In this document: piece by piece, positions 28,513 through 40,421 of the stretch | Position numbering within the stretch: the first letter of the stretch is position 1 | Layout: each line of letters starts with the position of its first letter | From: Pengzhenrongella frigida | Lineage (GTDB): Bacteria; Actinomycetota; Actinomycetes; Actinomycetales; Cellulomonadaceae | Assembly (NCBI RefSeq): GCF_004168625.1 | Contig: NZ_SDWW01000004.1 | Span: forward strand, 79,874 to 143,873 | Direction of reading: 5' to 3' | DNA: 64,000 nucleotides | Program-made: the position numbers and the translations under genes | The notes under the pieces: model-generated | What the model saw: only the letters and a program-made list of their open reading frames with translations | Database searches by the model: none | Told to the model about the DNA's origin: nothing

Positions 28513-29373
28513 CTACTCGAGGAACGAGTGCGCGGCGTCGGGGAACGTGCCCGTGCGGACCTCCCGGGCGTAGGCGGCGGCCGCGTCCCGCAGCGCGGTC
28601 CCGACCTGCCCGAACTGCTTGGAGAAGCTCGGCGACCAGTCGCCCATCCCGGCCATGTCGAGCCAGACGAGCACCTGACCGTCGCAGCTCGGGCCGGCGC
28701 CGATGCCGATGGTCGGGATGTGCAGGATCTCGGTCACGCGCGCGGCCAGCGGAGCCGGCACCATCTCGAGGACGACGGCGACCGCCCCCGCCTCCTGCAG
28801 CGCGATCGCGTCCTCGCACAGCCGCTCGGCGTCCTCGTCGCCTCGGCCCTGCACGCGCTTGCCGCCGAGCAGGTTCTCCGACTGGGGCGTGAAGCCGAGG
28901 TGCCCGACGACCGGGATGCCGGCGTCGGTGAGCATGCGGACCTGGGCCGCGACCCGACGGCCGCCCTCGAACTTGACCGCGTGCGCGCCACCTTCCTTGA
29001 GCATGCGCACGGCGGTGAAGAACGCCTGTTCGGCTGAGGCCTCGTAGGAACCGAACGGCAGATCGGCGACCACGAACGCACGTCTGCACGCGGCGCTGAC
29101 CGCCCGCACCGCGGGGATGAGCTCGTCCACGGTCACGGGCAGCGTCGAGTCGGCACCCAGCATGGTGTTGCCGATCGAGTCGCCGATGAGCAGCATGTCG
29201 ATGCCGGCCTCGTCGAAGATCCGGGCCGTCGGGTAGTCGTAGGCGGTGAGCATGGTCAGCCGCTCACCGCGCTCCTTCGCCTCCCGCAGGTGATGCACCC
29301 GGACCCGCTTGGGCTTGGGGGTGACGGCGGGCAGGGGGGCAGACGCCGGCGAACCGGCGGCGGACTCGATCAT
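28513..29373 (-). CDS. panB: 3-methyl-2-oxobutanoate hydroxymethyltransferase
   Basis: First committed step of pantothenate (CoA) synthesis, using methylene-tetrahydrofolate; cytoplasmic. 286 residues with the TIM-barrel motifs [30 protein letters not shown] (metal Asp), [15 protein letters not shown] and [18 protein letters not shown] at 29373 preceded by AAGGAGC. Stands alone; panC and panD are not in the window. Confidence 0.95.
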   Translation of the reverse strand: MIESAAGSPASAPLPAVTPKPKRVRVHHLREAKERGERLTMLTAYDYPTARIFDEAGIDMLLIGDSIGNTMLGADSTLPVTVDELIPAVRAVSAACRRAFVVADLPFGSYEASAEQAFFTAVRMLKEGGAHAVKFEGGRRVAAQVRMLTDAGIPVVGHLGFTPQSENLLGGKRVQGRGDEDAERLCEDAIALQEAGAVAVVLEMVPAPLAARVTEILHIPTIGIGAGPSCDGQVLVWLDMAGMGDWSPSFSKQFGQVGTALRDAAAAYAREVRTGTFPDAAHSFLE

Positions 29374-29395
29374 CGAAGAAGCTCCTTGTGGGTGC

Positions 29396-31054
29396 TCACG
29401 GCTCGCGCCAAAGCGACGTGATGGGAAGCCTACGGTCCCGACCGAAGGCGAGACCCGTGACTTTCGGACCGAGCGGGTACTGCCGTCGCTTCCACTCGGC
29501 GCGGTCCACGAGCGAGAGCACCTTCTCGACGATCTCCGGGTCGAAGCCGCGAGCGAGCAGCTCGGCGCGGCCCTCCGCGTTCTCGACGTACGCGTCGAGC
29601 ACCTCGTCGAGCAGGTCGTACGGCGGCAGGGAGTCCTGGTCGACCTGGTCGGGGCGCAGCTCGGCCGACGGGGGCTTGGTGATCGAGCTCTCCGGGATCG
29701 GCGGCAGCTCGCCCGCGTCGAGGGCGGCGTTGTTGCGCCAGCGGGCGAGGGCCCAGACCCGGGACTTGTCGACGTCCTTGAGCGGCGCGTACCCCCCGAC
29801 GGCGTCGCCGTAGATCGTGGAGTAGCCGACGGCGAGCTCGGACTTGTTGCCGGTGGCGAGCACGAGATGGCCCTCGGCGTTGGACAGCCCCATGAGGATC
29901 ACGCCGCGCACCCGCGCCTGCAGGTTCTCCGCCGCGACGCCCTCCAACCCGAGCTCGGCCTCGAACACGTCGACCATCGGCTTGATCGGCTGGATGCGGT
30001 AGTCGGCACCGAGGCGTTTGGCCAGGTCGGCGGCGTCGTCCTTGGAGTGCTCGGACGAGTAGCGCGAGGGCATCGAGACGCCGACGACGTGGCTCCCGCC
30101 GATCGCGTCGGCGCTGATCGCCGCGACCAGCGCGGAGTCGATCCCGCCGGACAGCCCCAGCACGACCGAGCGGAAGCCGTTCTTGCGGATGTAGCCCGCC
30201 AGCCCGGTCTGGACGGCGCGATAGATCTCCTCGTCGACCTCGAGCTCGGGGGCGAGCTCGCCTCGGGCGGGGGGCTGCGCGTCGTCGGCGAGGTCCCACA
30301 TGAGCAGGTGCTCGACGAACTGCGGTGCGCGGGCGAGCAGGGTGCCGTCCGCGCCGACCACGAACGAGCCGCCGTCGAACACGAGGTCGTCCTGGCCGCC
30401 GACCATGTTGACGTAGGCGACCGGGGCGCCCACCTCGTGGGCACGGCGGGCGGCGAGCTCGGTGCGCAGGTGGCCCTTGCCCTCTTCGAACGGTGAGCCG
30501 TTGATCACCACGAGGAGCGCGATGTCGGCGTCGTCCATGGCGGCGACCGGCCCGCCGTCCTGCCAGATGTCCTCGCAGATGACGAGGCCGACACGTCGCC
30601 CGCAGACCTCGAGCACGCAGGCCCGGGTGCCCGCTGCGAAGATGCGGTACTCGTCGAAGACGCCGTAGTTGGGCAGGTGGTGCTTGTCGTACCGGGCCTG
30701 GACCTGGCCGTGGTGCAGCACGACCGCCTGGTTGGTGGGCCGGGCCGGGCTCCCGTCGGGTGCCGACCGGAGCTCCTCGCCCACACTCCCGACGACCACG
30801 ACGAGTCCGCCGAGCCCCTCCGCCTCGAGCAGGGCGGCGGTGGCCTGCAGGGCGGCCTCGGCCCCGCGCCGGAACGACGCGCGCAGTGCGAGGTCCTCGA
30901 TCGGGTAGCCGGTGACGGTCATCTCGGGGAAGGCCACGAGGTCCGCGCCGGCCGCTGCCGCCCGGCGGGACCACTCGAGCACGGCCTGGGTGTTTGCCTC
31001 CAGGTCGCCGACACAGGTGTCGATCTGAGCCAGCGCGATCCGTACGTTTGCCAT
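29396..31054 (-). CDS. nadE: NAD+ synthase, glutamine-hydrolysing
   Basis: 552 residues, two domains. N-terminal nitrilase-type glutaminase with Glu44 ([10 protein letters not shown]), Lys124 (DKHHLPNYG) and Cys160 (VICEDIW); C-terminal ammonia-dependent synthetase with the PP-loop SGGIDS at 302-307 and [12 protein letters not shown]. Makes NAD from deamido-NAD, with ammonia channelled between domains. Shorter type than the ~680-residue mycobacterial enzyme. Start at 31054 is 7 bases after TAGGCT, so leaderless. Confidence 0.95.
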   Translation of the reverse strand: MANVRIALAQIDTCVGDLEANTQAVLEWSRRAAAAGADLVAFPEMTVTGYPIEDLALRASFRRGAEAALQATAALLEAEGLGGLVVVVGSVGEELRSAPDGSPARPTNQAVVLHHGQVQARYDKHHLPNYGVFDEYRIFAAGTRACVLEVCGRRVGLVICEDIWQDGGPVAAMDDADIALLVVINGSPFEEGKGHLRTELAARRAHEVGAPVAYVNMVGGQDDLVFDGGSFVVGADGTLLARAPQFVEHLLMWDLADDAQPPARGELAPELEVDEEIYRAVQTGLAGYIRKNGFRSVVLGLSGGIDSALVAAISADAIGGSHVVGVSMPSRYSSEHSKDDAADLAKRLGADYRIQPIKPMVDVFEAELGLEGVAAENLQARVRGVILMGLSNAEGHLVLATGNKSELAVGYSTIYGDAVGGYAPLKDVDKSRVWALARWRNNAALDAGELPPIPESSITKPPSAELRPDQVDQDSLPPYDLLDEVLDAYVENAEGRAELLARGFDPEIVEKVLSLVDRAEWKRRQYPLGPKVTGLAFGRDRRLPITSLWREP

Positions 31055-31061
31055 GCGAACG

Positions 31062-31067
31062 AGCCTA
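31062..31067 (-). promoter_or_regulatory. -10 box of leaderless nadE promoter
   Basis: TAGGCT on the minus strand, 7 bases before the ATG at 31054. Confidence 0.5.
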
Positions 31068-31217
31068 GGCCCGCCCGAGGACACCGACGGCAGCCCGGGT
31101 CTGCCCCGGCCGTCCGCGCGTCGAGAGGGGGGTGCCGGGCGGGCGGGAGTTGAGCCGGGGACGGATTGCGGCGTGGTCTGTCACGAGGTGGAAACATCTA
31201 TCGGGCAGGATGGACAC

Positions 31218-32555
31218 ATGGACAGGCAGCAAGAGTTTGTGCTCCGCACAGTCGAGGAGCGCGACATCCGCTTCATTCGCCTCTGGTTCACCGACGTTCT
31301 CGGGATCCTCAAGTCGGTCGCGATCGCGCCGGCGGAGCTCGAGTCGGCGTTCTCGGAGGGCATCGGGTTCGACGGGAGCTCGATCGAGGGCCTGACCCGG
31401 GTGTACGAAGCGGACATGATCGCGCGGCCCGACCCCACGACGTTCCAGATCCTGCCGTGGCGCGGTGAGCGGCAGGGGACCGCGCGGATGTTCTGCGACA
31501 TCCTCACGCCCGACGGCGAGCCGTCCCTCGCGGACTCCCGCAACGTCCTCAAGCGGGCGCTCGCCAAGGCGAGCGACCAGGGGTTCACCTTCTACACGCA
31601 CCCCGAGGTCGAGTTCTACCTGTTCGAGGACCCGAAGGACCCGGCGGCGCCGCTCGTGCCCGTCGACCAGGGCGGGTACTTCGACCACGTGCCGCGCGGC
31701 ACCACGCACGACTTCCGGCGCGCCGCGATCCAGATGCTCGAGTCGATGGGCATCTCGGTCGAGTTCTCCCACCACGAGGCCGGGCCGGGGCAGAACGAGA
31801 TCGACCTGCGGTACGCCGACGCGCTGACCACGGCGGACAACCTCATGACCTTCCGGACCGTGGTCAAGGAGGTCGCCCTCGAGCAGGGCGTGTTCGCCTC
31901 GTTCATGCCGAAGCCGATGGCGGACCACCCGGGCTCGGGCATGCACACCCACCTGTCGCTGTTCGAGGGCGACCGCAACGCGTTCAACGAGGTCGGCGGC
32001 CAGTACGAGCTGTCCAAGGTCGCGCGCAGCTTCATCGCGGGCCTGCTGCGGCACGCGCCGGAGATCACCGCGGTGACCAACCAGTACGTCAACTCCTACA
32101 AGCGGCTCTGGGGCGGCGCCGAGGCGCCGAGCTACGTCTGCTGGGGCCACAACAACCGGTCCGCCCTCGTGCGCGTGCCGATGTACAAGCCCGGCAAGGG
32201 GAACTCGAGCCGCGTGGAGTACCGCGCGCTCGACTCGGCCGCCAACCCGTACCTCGCGTTCGCGGTGCTGCTCGCCGCCGGGCTCAAGGGCATCAAGGAG
32301 GGCTACGAGCTCCCCGAGGGCGCGGAAGACGACGTCTGGGAGCTGACCGACGCCGAGCGTCGAGCGCTCGGGATCGAGCCGTTGCCGCAGTCCCTCGACC
32401 AAGCGATCGCCGTCATGGAGCGTTCGGAGCTCGTGGCCGAGACGCTCGGTGAGCACGTCTTCGACTTCGTGCTGCGCAACAAGCGGCAGGAGTGGGACGA
32501 GTACCGCGGTCAGGTCACGCCGTACGAGCTGCGACGCTTCCTGCCGATCCTGTAG
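31218..32555 (+). CDS. glnA2: Type I glutamine synthetase, GlnA2-like
   Basis: 445 residues from ATG at 31218 with AGGA seven bases upstream. Glutamine synthetase core: FTDVLGILKSVAI, FDGSSIEG, HPEVEFYLF, HHEAGPGQNEIDLRY, HPGSGMHTHLSLF, NSYKRL and the ATP-site NNRSALVRVP. The adenylylation motif NLYDLPPEE of GlnA1-type enzymes is not present at the expected place near the C-terminus, which fits the GlnA2 group. Followed by glnE, as in Mycobacterium tuberculosis, though GlnE is expected to act on a GlnA1 encoded elsewhere. Confidence 0.92.
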   Translation: MDRQQEFVLRTVEERDIRFIRLWFTDVLGILKSVAIAPAELESAFSEGIGFDGSSIEGLTRVYEADMIARPDPTTFQILPWRGERQGTARMFCDILTPDGEPSLADSRNVLKRALAKASDQGFTFYTHPEVEFYLFEDPKDPAAPLVPVDQGGYFDHVPRGTTHDFRRAAIQMLESMGISVEFSHHEAGPGQNEIDLRYADALTTADNLMTFRTVVKEVALEQGVFASFMPKPMADHPGSGMHTHLSLFEGDRNAFNEVGGQYELSKVARSFIAGLLRHAPEITAVTNQYVNSYKRLWGGAEAPSYVCWGHNNRSALVRVPMYKPGKGNSSRVEYRALDSAANPYLAFAVLLAAGLKGIKEGYELPEGAEDDVWELTDAERRALGIEPLPQSLDQAIAVMERSELVAETLGEHVFDFVLRNKRQEWDEYRGQVTPYELRRFLPIL

Positions 32556-32602
32556 CCGGCCCCAGGGCTGGACTGCCGGACGGGGCCGCGCGCCGCAGTC
32601 GA

Positions 32603-32608
32603 TAGCGT
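32603..32608 (+). promoter_or_regulatory. -10 box of a possible leaderless glnE promoter
   Basis: TAGCGT, 6 bases before the GTG at 32615; allows glnE expression apart from glnA2. Confidence 0.45.
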
Positions 32609-32614
32609 GGGCCC

Positions 32615-35600
32615 GTGAGCAACCGTGGTGGAACCCTGGCAGGCAGGCTGACCCGGCTGGGTTTCGCCGACGCTCGCCGTGCGACGAGCATGTTGGCCGA
32701 TCGCGCCCTGGTCGACATCATCGGTGATGTCACCGAGGCGGACCCTGCCGGTCTGCTGCCGGCTCTCGGCGACGTGGCCGACCCCGATCAGGCCCTGCTC
32801 GCCCTCGCCCGGATCGCGGGCGTGGTGAACGCGGATGCCGCCCGACGTGCCCTGCTCGCCGGGCTGCTCACGCGGGGCGCGGGGCGGGACCGGCTCCTGG
32901 CCGTCGTCGGTGCGTCCGTCGCGATCGGTGACACCCTGGCGGCCCACCCCGACCAGCTCGCCGTCCTGGCCGACGTCACGCCTGGCACGGGCATCCCGGT
33001 CGAGGAGGTCCGGGCCGAGCTGCTCACCGCGGTGGGCGCGGACCCGAACGCGCAGGTGCCGGTCGCCGACGTCAGCGGACCCGCCGGGTGGGACGCGATG
33101 CGCCGGTCGTACCGGCGGCGGCTGATGCGGATCGCCGCCACCGACCTCACCTCGCCCGACCCGCTGAGCCGCATGCCCGGGGTCGCGGCCGCGCTCGCCG
33201 ATCTGGCCGCCGGCGCGCTCGAGGCCGCCCTCGCGCTCGCCCGCGCCGAGCTCGACGACCACGGCGTCGGGGTGCGGATCGCCGTCCTGGGCATGGGCAA
33301 GTGCGGTGGGCGCGAGCTGAACTACGTCAGCGACGTCGACGTGATCTACGTCGTCGAGCCCGCCGCCGGGGTCGACGAGGACCACGCGCTCGCGGTCGGC
33401 GCGCGGCTCGCGACCGGACTCGCCCGGGCGTGCGCGAACCCGTCGGGCGAGCCCGCGCTGTGGCCCGTGGACGCCGCCCTGCGGCCGGAGGGAAAGAACG
33501 GCCCGCTCGTGCGCACCCTGGCGAGCCACACCGCGTACTACGAGCGCTGGGCCCGGACCTGGGAGTACCAGGCGCTGCTCAAGGCCCGCCCGGTCGCGGG
33601 GGACCGTGAGCTCGGCGAGGCGTACGTCGCGGCGATGAACCCGATGGTGTGGGCCGCCGTGAGCCGGGAGAACTTCGTGGCCGACTCCCAGGCCATGCGC
33701 CGTCGGGTCGAGGACCACGTCCCCGCGGCCGAGGCCGACCGTCAGCTCAAGCTCGGCGTCGGCGGCCTGCGGGACGTCGAGTTCACCATCCAGCTGCTCC
33801 AGCTCGTGCACGGTCGCGCCGACGAGTCGATCCGCAGCCCCAGCACGCTCACCGCGTTGTCGGCGCTCTCGGCCGGTGGGTACGTCGGGCGCGAGGACGC
33901 GGCCCGGCTCGCGGTCTGCTACCGCCTGCTGCGGGCGCTCGAGCACCGCATCCAGCTGTACCGGCTCACCCGCACCCACCTCATGCCGACGGCCGATGCG
34001 GACCTGCGTCGCCTCGCGCGGTCGGTCGGTCTGCGGGCCGAGGGGGCCGAGGGGCTGATGGAACGGTGGCGCAGCGTGCGGCGCGAGGTCCGCGGCCTGC
34101 ACGAGGCGCTGTTCTACCGCCCCCTGCTGCCCGCCACGGCGCAGCTGTCCACCGAGGAGGCCAGCCTCGCGCCCGAGGCGGCCCGCGCTCGGCTCGCCGC
34201 CATCGGCTACCGCGATCCGGTCGGTGCGCTGCGGCACATCGTCGCGCTCACCGAGGGGGTCTCTCGGCGGGCCGCGATCCAGCGCCAGCTTCTGCCGGTG
34301 ATGCTGGGCTGGTTCGCGGAAGGGGCCGACGCCGACGCCGGCCTGCTCAACTTCCGCCGCCTGTCGGACAAGCTCGGGACGACCCACTGGTACCTGCGGC
34401 TGCTGCGCGACTCCGGCACCGCGGCGGCGCGGCTCGCGCGGGTGCTGTCGACGTCGAAGTACGTCGCCGAGGCGCTCTCCCGATCGCCCGAGTCCGTGGC
34501 CTGGTTGGCCGACGACGCCGAGCTCGCCCCGCGTTCCCCCGAGCGGCTCGCCGCCGAGGCCGATGCGCTCCTCACCCGCGCGCACGAGCCGGTCCCGGCC
34601 GCGACCGCCCTGCGCGCGCTGCGGCGCCGGGAGCTTGCCCGGACCGGCGCGGCCGACGTGCTCGGCGTCGTGACCAGCATCTCCGCTGCCGAGAGCCTCA
34701 CCGCCGCGGCCGACGTCGTGCTCGCCGGCGGGCTGCGGATCGCCCTGTACGAGACCCTGGCCGAGCGAGGTCTGGTGGAGTCGCCCACGCGGATGCTCAT
34801 CGTCGCGATGGGTCGTCTCGGCGGCCGCGAGATGGGCTACTCCTCCGATGCCGACGTGATGTTCGTGCACGACCCGCTGCCGGGTCAGGACGAGCTTCTC
34901 GCGCAGCAGGTGGCGCTCTCCGTGGCGACGCGGGTCCGTCAGCTGCTCGGCGAGGTCGGGACCGAGCCGCCGCTGGATGTCGACGCGGACCTGCGCCCGG
35001 AGGGCCGCAACGGTCCGCTGGCGCGCTCCTTCGCGTCGTATGCGGAGTACTACCAGCGCTGGTCCTCGCCGTGGGAGAGCCAGGCCCTGCTCCGGGCGCG
35101 CACGGTCGCGGGCGATGCCGGGCTCGGTGAGCGGTTCATGCAGCTGGTGGACCCGATGCGCTACCCGGAGGGCGGGCTCGAACCCGCCGTCGTGCGCGAG
35201 GTGCGGCACATCAAGGCGCGCGTCGAGGCCGAACGGCTCCCGCGCGGCGTCGAGCCGGCGCGTCACCTCAAGCTGGGGCGCGGCGGCCTGGCCGACGTCG
35301 AATGGACCGTCCAGCTGCTGCAGCTCCGGCACGCCTTCGAGGTCCCCGGCCTGCGCACGACGGCGACGCTCGATGCGCTGAACGCGGCGGTCGAGGCCGA
35401 GCTCATCGCGGCCGACGACGCCGGCACGCTCACCGAGGCCTGGCTGCTGGCCTCACGGCTGCGCGACGCCCTGGTGCTGTGGTCGGGCCGGTCCGGCGGG
35501 GCGCACGCCGACCAGCTCCCGCACGACCGCCAGGCCCTGGCCGGGCTCGCCCGCGTGCTGGGCTACCCGGCCGGGTCCGGTGCGGAGCTCGAGGAGGACT

Positions 35601-35656
35601 ACCTGCGCGCGGCCCGGCGGTCGCGCGCCGTCGTCGAGCGCGTCTTCTACGAGTGA
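32615..35656 (+). CDS. glnE: Bifunctional glutamine synthetase adenylyltransferase/adenylyl-removing enzyme
   Basis: 1013 residues. Two nucleotidyltransferase domains: the first near residue 225 (MGKCGGRELNYVSDVDVIYV) and the second near 730 (MGRLGGREMGYSSDADVMFV), each with the G-G-x-E-L/M and S-D-x-D metal motif. The N-terminal domain normally removes AMP and the C-terminal one adds it to glutamine synthetase, in response to nitrogen status. GTG start 59 bases after glnA2. Its last 10 bases overlap the convergent gene at 35647. Confidence 0.95.
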   Translation: MSNRGGTLAGRLTRLGFADARRATSMLADRALVDIIGDVTEADPAGLLPALGDVADPDQALLALARIAGVVNADAARRALLAGLLTRGAGRDRLLAVVGASVAIGDTLAAHPDQLAVLADVTPGTGIPVEEVRAELLTAVGADPNAQVPVADVSGPAGWDAMRRSYRRRLMRIAATDLTSPDPLSRMPGVAAALADLAAGALEAALALARAELDDHGVGVRIAVLGMGKCGGRELNYVSDVDVIYVVEPAAGVDEDHALAVGARLATGLARACANPSGEPALWPVDAALRPEGKNGPLVRTLASHTAYYERWARTWEYQALLKARPVAGDRELGEAYVAAMNPMVWAAVSRENFVADSQAMRRRVEDHVPAAEADRQLKLGVGGLRDVEFTIQLLQLVHGRADESIRSPSTLTALSALSAGGYVGREDAARLAVCYRLLRALEHRIQLYRLTRTHLMPTADADLRRLARSVGLRAEGAEGLMERWRSVRREVRGLHEALFYRPLLPATAQLSTEEASLAPEAARARLAAIGYRDPVGALRHIVALTEGVSRRAAIQRQLLPVMLGWFAEGADADAGLLNFRRLSDKLGTTHWYLRLLRDSGTAAARLARVLSTSKYVAEALSRSPESVAWLADDAELAPRSPERLAAEADALLTRAHEPVPAATALRALRRRELARTGAADVLGVVTSISAAESLTAAADVVLAGGLRIALYETLAERGLVESPTRMLIVAMGRLGGREMGYSSDADVMFVHDPLPGQDELLAQQVALSVATRVRQLLGEVGTEPPLDVDADLRPEGRNGPLARSFASYAEYYQRWSSPWESQALLRARTVAGDAGLGERFMQLVDPMRYPEGGLEPAVVREVRHIKARVEAERLPRGVEPARHLKLGRGGLADVEWTVQLLQLRHAFEVPGLRTTATLDALNAAVEAELIAADDAGTLTEAWLLASRLRDALVLWSGRSGGAHADQLPHDRQALAGLARVLGYPAGSGAELEEDYLRAARRSRAVVERVFYE

Positions 35657-36390
35657 TCGAACCGCGAGGACTGGAACGTCCGACGCAGCGGGTTCACCTG
35701 TTCGGTCTGGAGGTACCGGTCGGGCTCGGCCACCGGTGCGGTGGGGGCCGCGACCCGGGCCGCTGCTGCTGCCGCCTGTACGACGCCGATCCCGCGGACG
35801 AGCAGGTCCAGGAGCCGCTCGTCGCGGTCTCTCGTGCACGCGACCGCCACGCCGAGAATCGAGCAGCACACGATGCTCGGTGCACCGGAGGTGTAGAACC
35901 CGGCATCGGACGGCTCGATCGCCGCGGAGAAGTCCCGGGCCCAGCTCGCGGCCTGTGGGACGTCAGCGAGCGCGGCCAGGCTCGCGTCGGTCAGCACGCC
36001 GTCGTCCCGGCCCTCGAGCAGGGCGAGCTGCCGCTCGGCGGACAGGATGCCGACCGCGAGAACGCGCTGGGTGTCGGCCGCCACGACCGGCAGCGCGGTG
36101 GTCGCGCAGAGCAGGGCGAGGTGCACGTCGACCAGGGGGTCGTCGGACGTGAGACCGACCACCGAGGGGACGAGGCCGAGGAGCTTCTGGCGACCCGCGT
36201 CGCTCATCTGGTCGTTCACGTTCCTGGCCAGGGTGGCGAGCAGGGCATGTGTGCAGGCGGGGTGGTCGCTCCACCTCTCTCCGGCAAGGAAGGACGCGAA
36301 CTCCATGAAGCACGCACCACGCGACGGACGCCGGTGGCGGCCGCGTGAGAGAACTGGCATGTAGTCGGGCGGAAGGTTCTGACGTGCCAT
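35647..36390 (-). CDS. Hypothetical protein
   Basis: 247 residues from the ATG at 36390 (GGGGGT upstream; weak site). Mostly helical, no signal peptide; contains CMEFASFLAGERWSDHPACT-like text near residue 30 and RDRDERLLDLLVRGIGVV near the C-terminus. Similar uncharacterised proteins are known in Micrococcales, but I can assign no domain. The open frame continues upstream to 36696 without a better start. Divergent from the phosphatase gene that heads the big cluster, across 253 bases. Confidence 0.65.
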   Translation of the reverse strand: MARQNLPPDYMPVLSRGRHRRPSRGACFMEFASFLAGERWSDHPACTHALLATLARNVNDQMSDAGRQKLLGLVPSVVGLTSDDPLVDVHLALLCATTALPVVAADTQRVLAVGILSAERQLALLEGRDDGVLTDASLAALADVPQAASWARDFSAAIEPSDAGFYTSGAPSIVCCSILGVAVACTRDRDERLLDLLVRGIGVVQAAAAAARVAAPTAPVAEPDRYLQTEQVNPLRRTFQSSRFDHS

Positions 36391-36643
36391 CTGACACCCC
36401 CGGGAAGACGGACTGGCGAGACCCAGACAAACAGGACACCACAGACCAGACCACTGTGCGCCCGATATGGGTGGGTCCGCCAGCCCTCGCGTGATCGACT
36501 TCGGCACGCTGGTGGTGTGACGTTGGCACCTCTTTGCGCGGGTGTGCTCATGAACCACCCCCGGCGCGTCGAAGAGAGAGAAGATCGGTGCTCCAGTCGG
36601 GCACCGCAGCGCGGCACGCACGCGGGACCAGGCAGGGGGAACA

Positions 36644-37506
36644 GTGCGCACGTCATGGGGTTCGGCGACGGACCGCGGCACCGTCCGCACGCTCAACGAG
36701 GACGCGCTGCTCGCGTACCCGCCGGTGTTCCTCGTCGCGGACGGGATGGGCGGTCACGCTGCGGGTGATGTCGCGAGCCGTCTGGCCGTCGAGGAGTTCT
36801 CCCATCTGGCCGGCCGCTCCGCCGCGTCTCCCGACGAGGTGCACGCATGCTTCCGCCGGACCGCGACCCGCCTGCGGGAGGCGGTCGGCGCCGACCGCAC
36901 GGCGGGCACGACGGTCGCCGGCGTCGCCATCGCGGCGCACGACGGCGGTTCGTACTGGCTCGTCTTCAACATCGGCGACTCGCGGATCTACCGGCTCGCA
37001 GGCGGCGAGCTCGAACAGATCAGCGTGGACCACTCGGTGGTGCAGGACCTCATGGACCGCGGCGAGATCGATGCCGAGCAGGCCCTGCGGCACCCGGAGC
37101 GGCACGTGATCACGCGGGCCGTGGGGACCGGCGCGGAGCCGGAGCCGGACTACTGGCTCATCCCCGCCGAGATCGCGGATCGCGTCCTGATCTGCTCCGA
37201 CGGGCTGACCGGCGAGCTCGACGACGACGCGCTGCGCGCCCTCCTGACGAACGTCGCCGACCCGCAGGACGCTGCTCAGGCGCTGGTCGACGCCGCTCTC
37301 GCCGCCGGCTGCCGGGACAACGTCAGCGCCGTCGTGGTCGACGTCGCTTCGGCGCCCGGGGGACCGGACACCGACATCACCGTGCTCGCCGGCCGGTTCG
37401 CGGTCCCGCGCGTCGAGGTCCTTGCCGACCGCGCCGCGTGGGACGAGCAGATCGATGGCGCCACGGTCCCGCGCCTCGCCCTCGTCCCCTTTCCGGAGGT
37501 CACCTC

Positions 37507-37510
<4 letters not shown>
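36644..37510 (+). CDS. prpC: PP2C-type Ser/Thr protein phosphatase
   Basis: 288 residues from GTG at 36644 with AGGGGGA upstream. PP2C metal motifs are complete: RTLNED (Asp20), VADGMGGHA (Asp33), ICSDGLTGELDD and CRDNVSAVVVD. Cytoplasmic; reverses phosphorylation by the kinase encoded two genes downstream. A C-terminal ~40-residue tail follows the catalytic domain. Heads the eight-gene PFNA-like cluster and overlaps the FHA gene start by 4 bases. Confidence 0.93.
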
Positions 37511-38798
<1,288 letters not shown>

Positions 38799-38802
<4 letters not shown>

Positions 38803-40421
38803 GCGCGCGCCGCGAGCCCTCCGTCCCACCGCGGATCGGTGGGTACGAGTATTCCGAGCTCCTGGGCATGGGGGGCTTCGCCGACGTCTTCCGCTACACC
38901 CAGCAGCTGCCCCACCGGTCCGTCGCGGTGAAGGTGCTGCTGGCGGGCTCGCTCAGCGACGAGGTGCGCGAGCGGTTCCGGACCGAGGCCGACCTCATGG
39001 CCCGGCTGTCGCACCACCCGTCGATCGTGACGATCTATCACGCCGACGTCGCCACCGACGGGCGCCCGTTCCTCGTGATGGAGTACTGCGCCCGCCCGAA
39101 CCTCGGCAAGCGGTATCGCACCGAGCGCATGGGCGTGCCCGAGGTGCTGCGCATCGGGGTGCGGCTCGCCTGCGCGGTGGAGACGGCGCACCAGGCAGGC
39201 ATCCTGCATCGCGACATCAAGCCGGCGAACGTCCTCGTCACCGACTTCGGCTGGCCCGCGCTCACGGACTTCGGGATCGCCGCGACGACCGGCTGGAGCT
39301 CGGCGGCGGCGGTGGGCATGTCGATCCCGTGGTCCCCGCCCGAGCTGCTCGCGGAGAACCCCGTCGGTGGGGTGCAGTCGGACGTCTACTCGCTCGCGGC
39401 CACCATCTACTCGCTCCTGGCGGGACGCTCGCCGTTCGAGGTCCCCGACGCCCGGAACAACGCCGCCGATCTGATCGGACGGATCGAGGGCGCCGCGCTG
39501 GCGACCACCGGCCGCTCCGACGTGCCCGCGAGCCTCCAGGCGGTGCTCGCGCGCGCCATGCACCGCACCCCGGCCGGACGCTTCCACTCGGCCCTCGCCC
39601 TGGCTCGCGCGCTCCAGCAGGTGGAGATCGAGCTGCTGCTCCCGCCCACCGCGCTCGACCTGCCCCTGGACGTGATCACGGATCTTCGTCCGCCGGGCAC
39701 GGGACCCGGCGCAGGGGATGCGGGCGACGAGCTGGAGCCGGCCAACCAAGCCACGCGACTGCACCCGATCCAGAGCGTGTCGCCCGAGGGCCGCGCCGAG
39801 GGTCGCGCCGAGGATCTGGCCGAGGGTCTCGCCGGGCGCGTCGACGCTCGGTTCGCCCAGACCGGCGCGCCGCAACCGCAGCGCGGGCAGGCGGCGCTCC
39901 CGGCCGTACGCGTCCCTGCGCCGTTCCCCGCCTCCCGCGCAGCGCCCGTCGGAGCGCCGCGCCCCGTCGGAGCGCCGCGCCCCGGCAAGCGCGGCCGGGT
40001 CGCCGTCGCCGCCGTCGCCGGCGTCGTCGTGGTCGGCGCCCTGGTCGGCGTCGCGCGTGCCGTCAGTGGCTCTCTCGGTTCGGATCCCGGCACCGCCGCC
40101 GTGCGCACCACGGAGCCCAGCGGCTCCGGGACGCCGTCGGCCGCGCCCCTGCTCGCGGTCCCGACCCCGACCGACCTGCTCGGCGTGGTGGCCGTCGACG
40201 GCAGCGCCGTGTTCACCTGGGTCAACCCGGAGCCGCTGGCCGGCGACCGGTACCTTTGGGGGGTCGCCGTCGCCCGCACCGACACCGTGATGGCCGTCGT
40301 CGACGCCCCCACCGTGACGATCACGCCCGAGATCCCGGGCACGCCCGTCTGCCTCGAGGTCGCGATCGTCCGGGCGGATCGCCGCGCCTCGACCGAGCCC
40401 GCGGTCGGGTGCACGAGCTGA
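38799..40421 (+). CDS. Transmembrane Ser/Thr protein kinase (PFNA cluster)
   Basis: 540 residues from GTG at 38799, overlapping the FHA gene by 4 bases. Kinase domain at about 15-275: Gly loop GMGGFADV, VAVKVL Lys, HRDIKPAN (137-144), DFG from 157; the activation segment is short (GWSSAAAVGMSIPWSPPE). Then a Pro/Ala linker with GRAEGRAEDLAEG repeats, one membrane segment at about 400-422 (VAVAAVAGVVVVGALVGVA) and an extracytoplasmic ~115-residue domain that looks like a fibronectin-III/Ig beta sandwich. Candidate sensor of envelope state; counterpart of Pkb2 in Bifidobacterium. Confidence 0.92.

Noticed and set aside
32510..35332. 940-residue open frame opposite glnE
   Set aside because: Antisense shadow; all motifs belong to glnE on the other strand.
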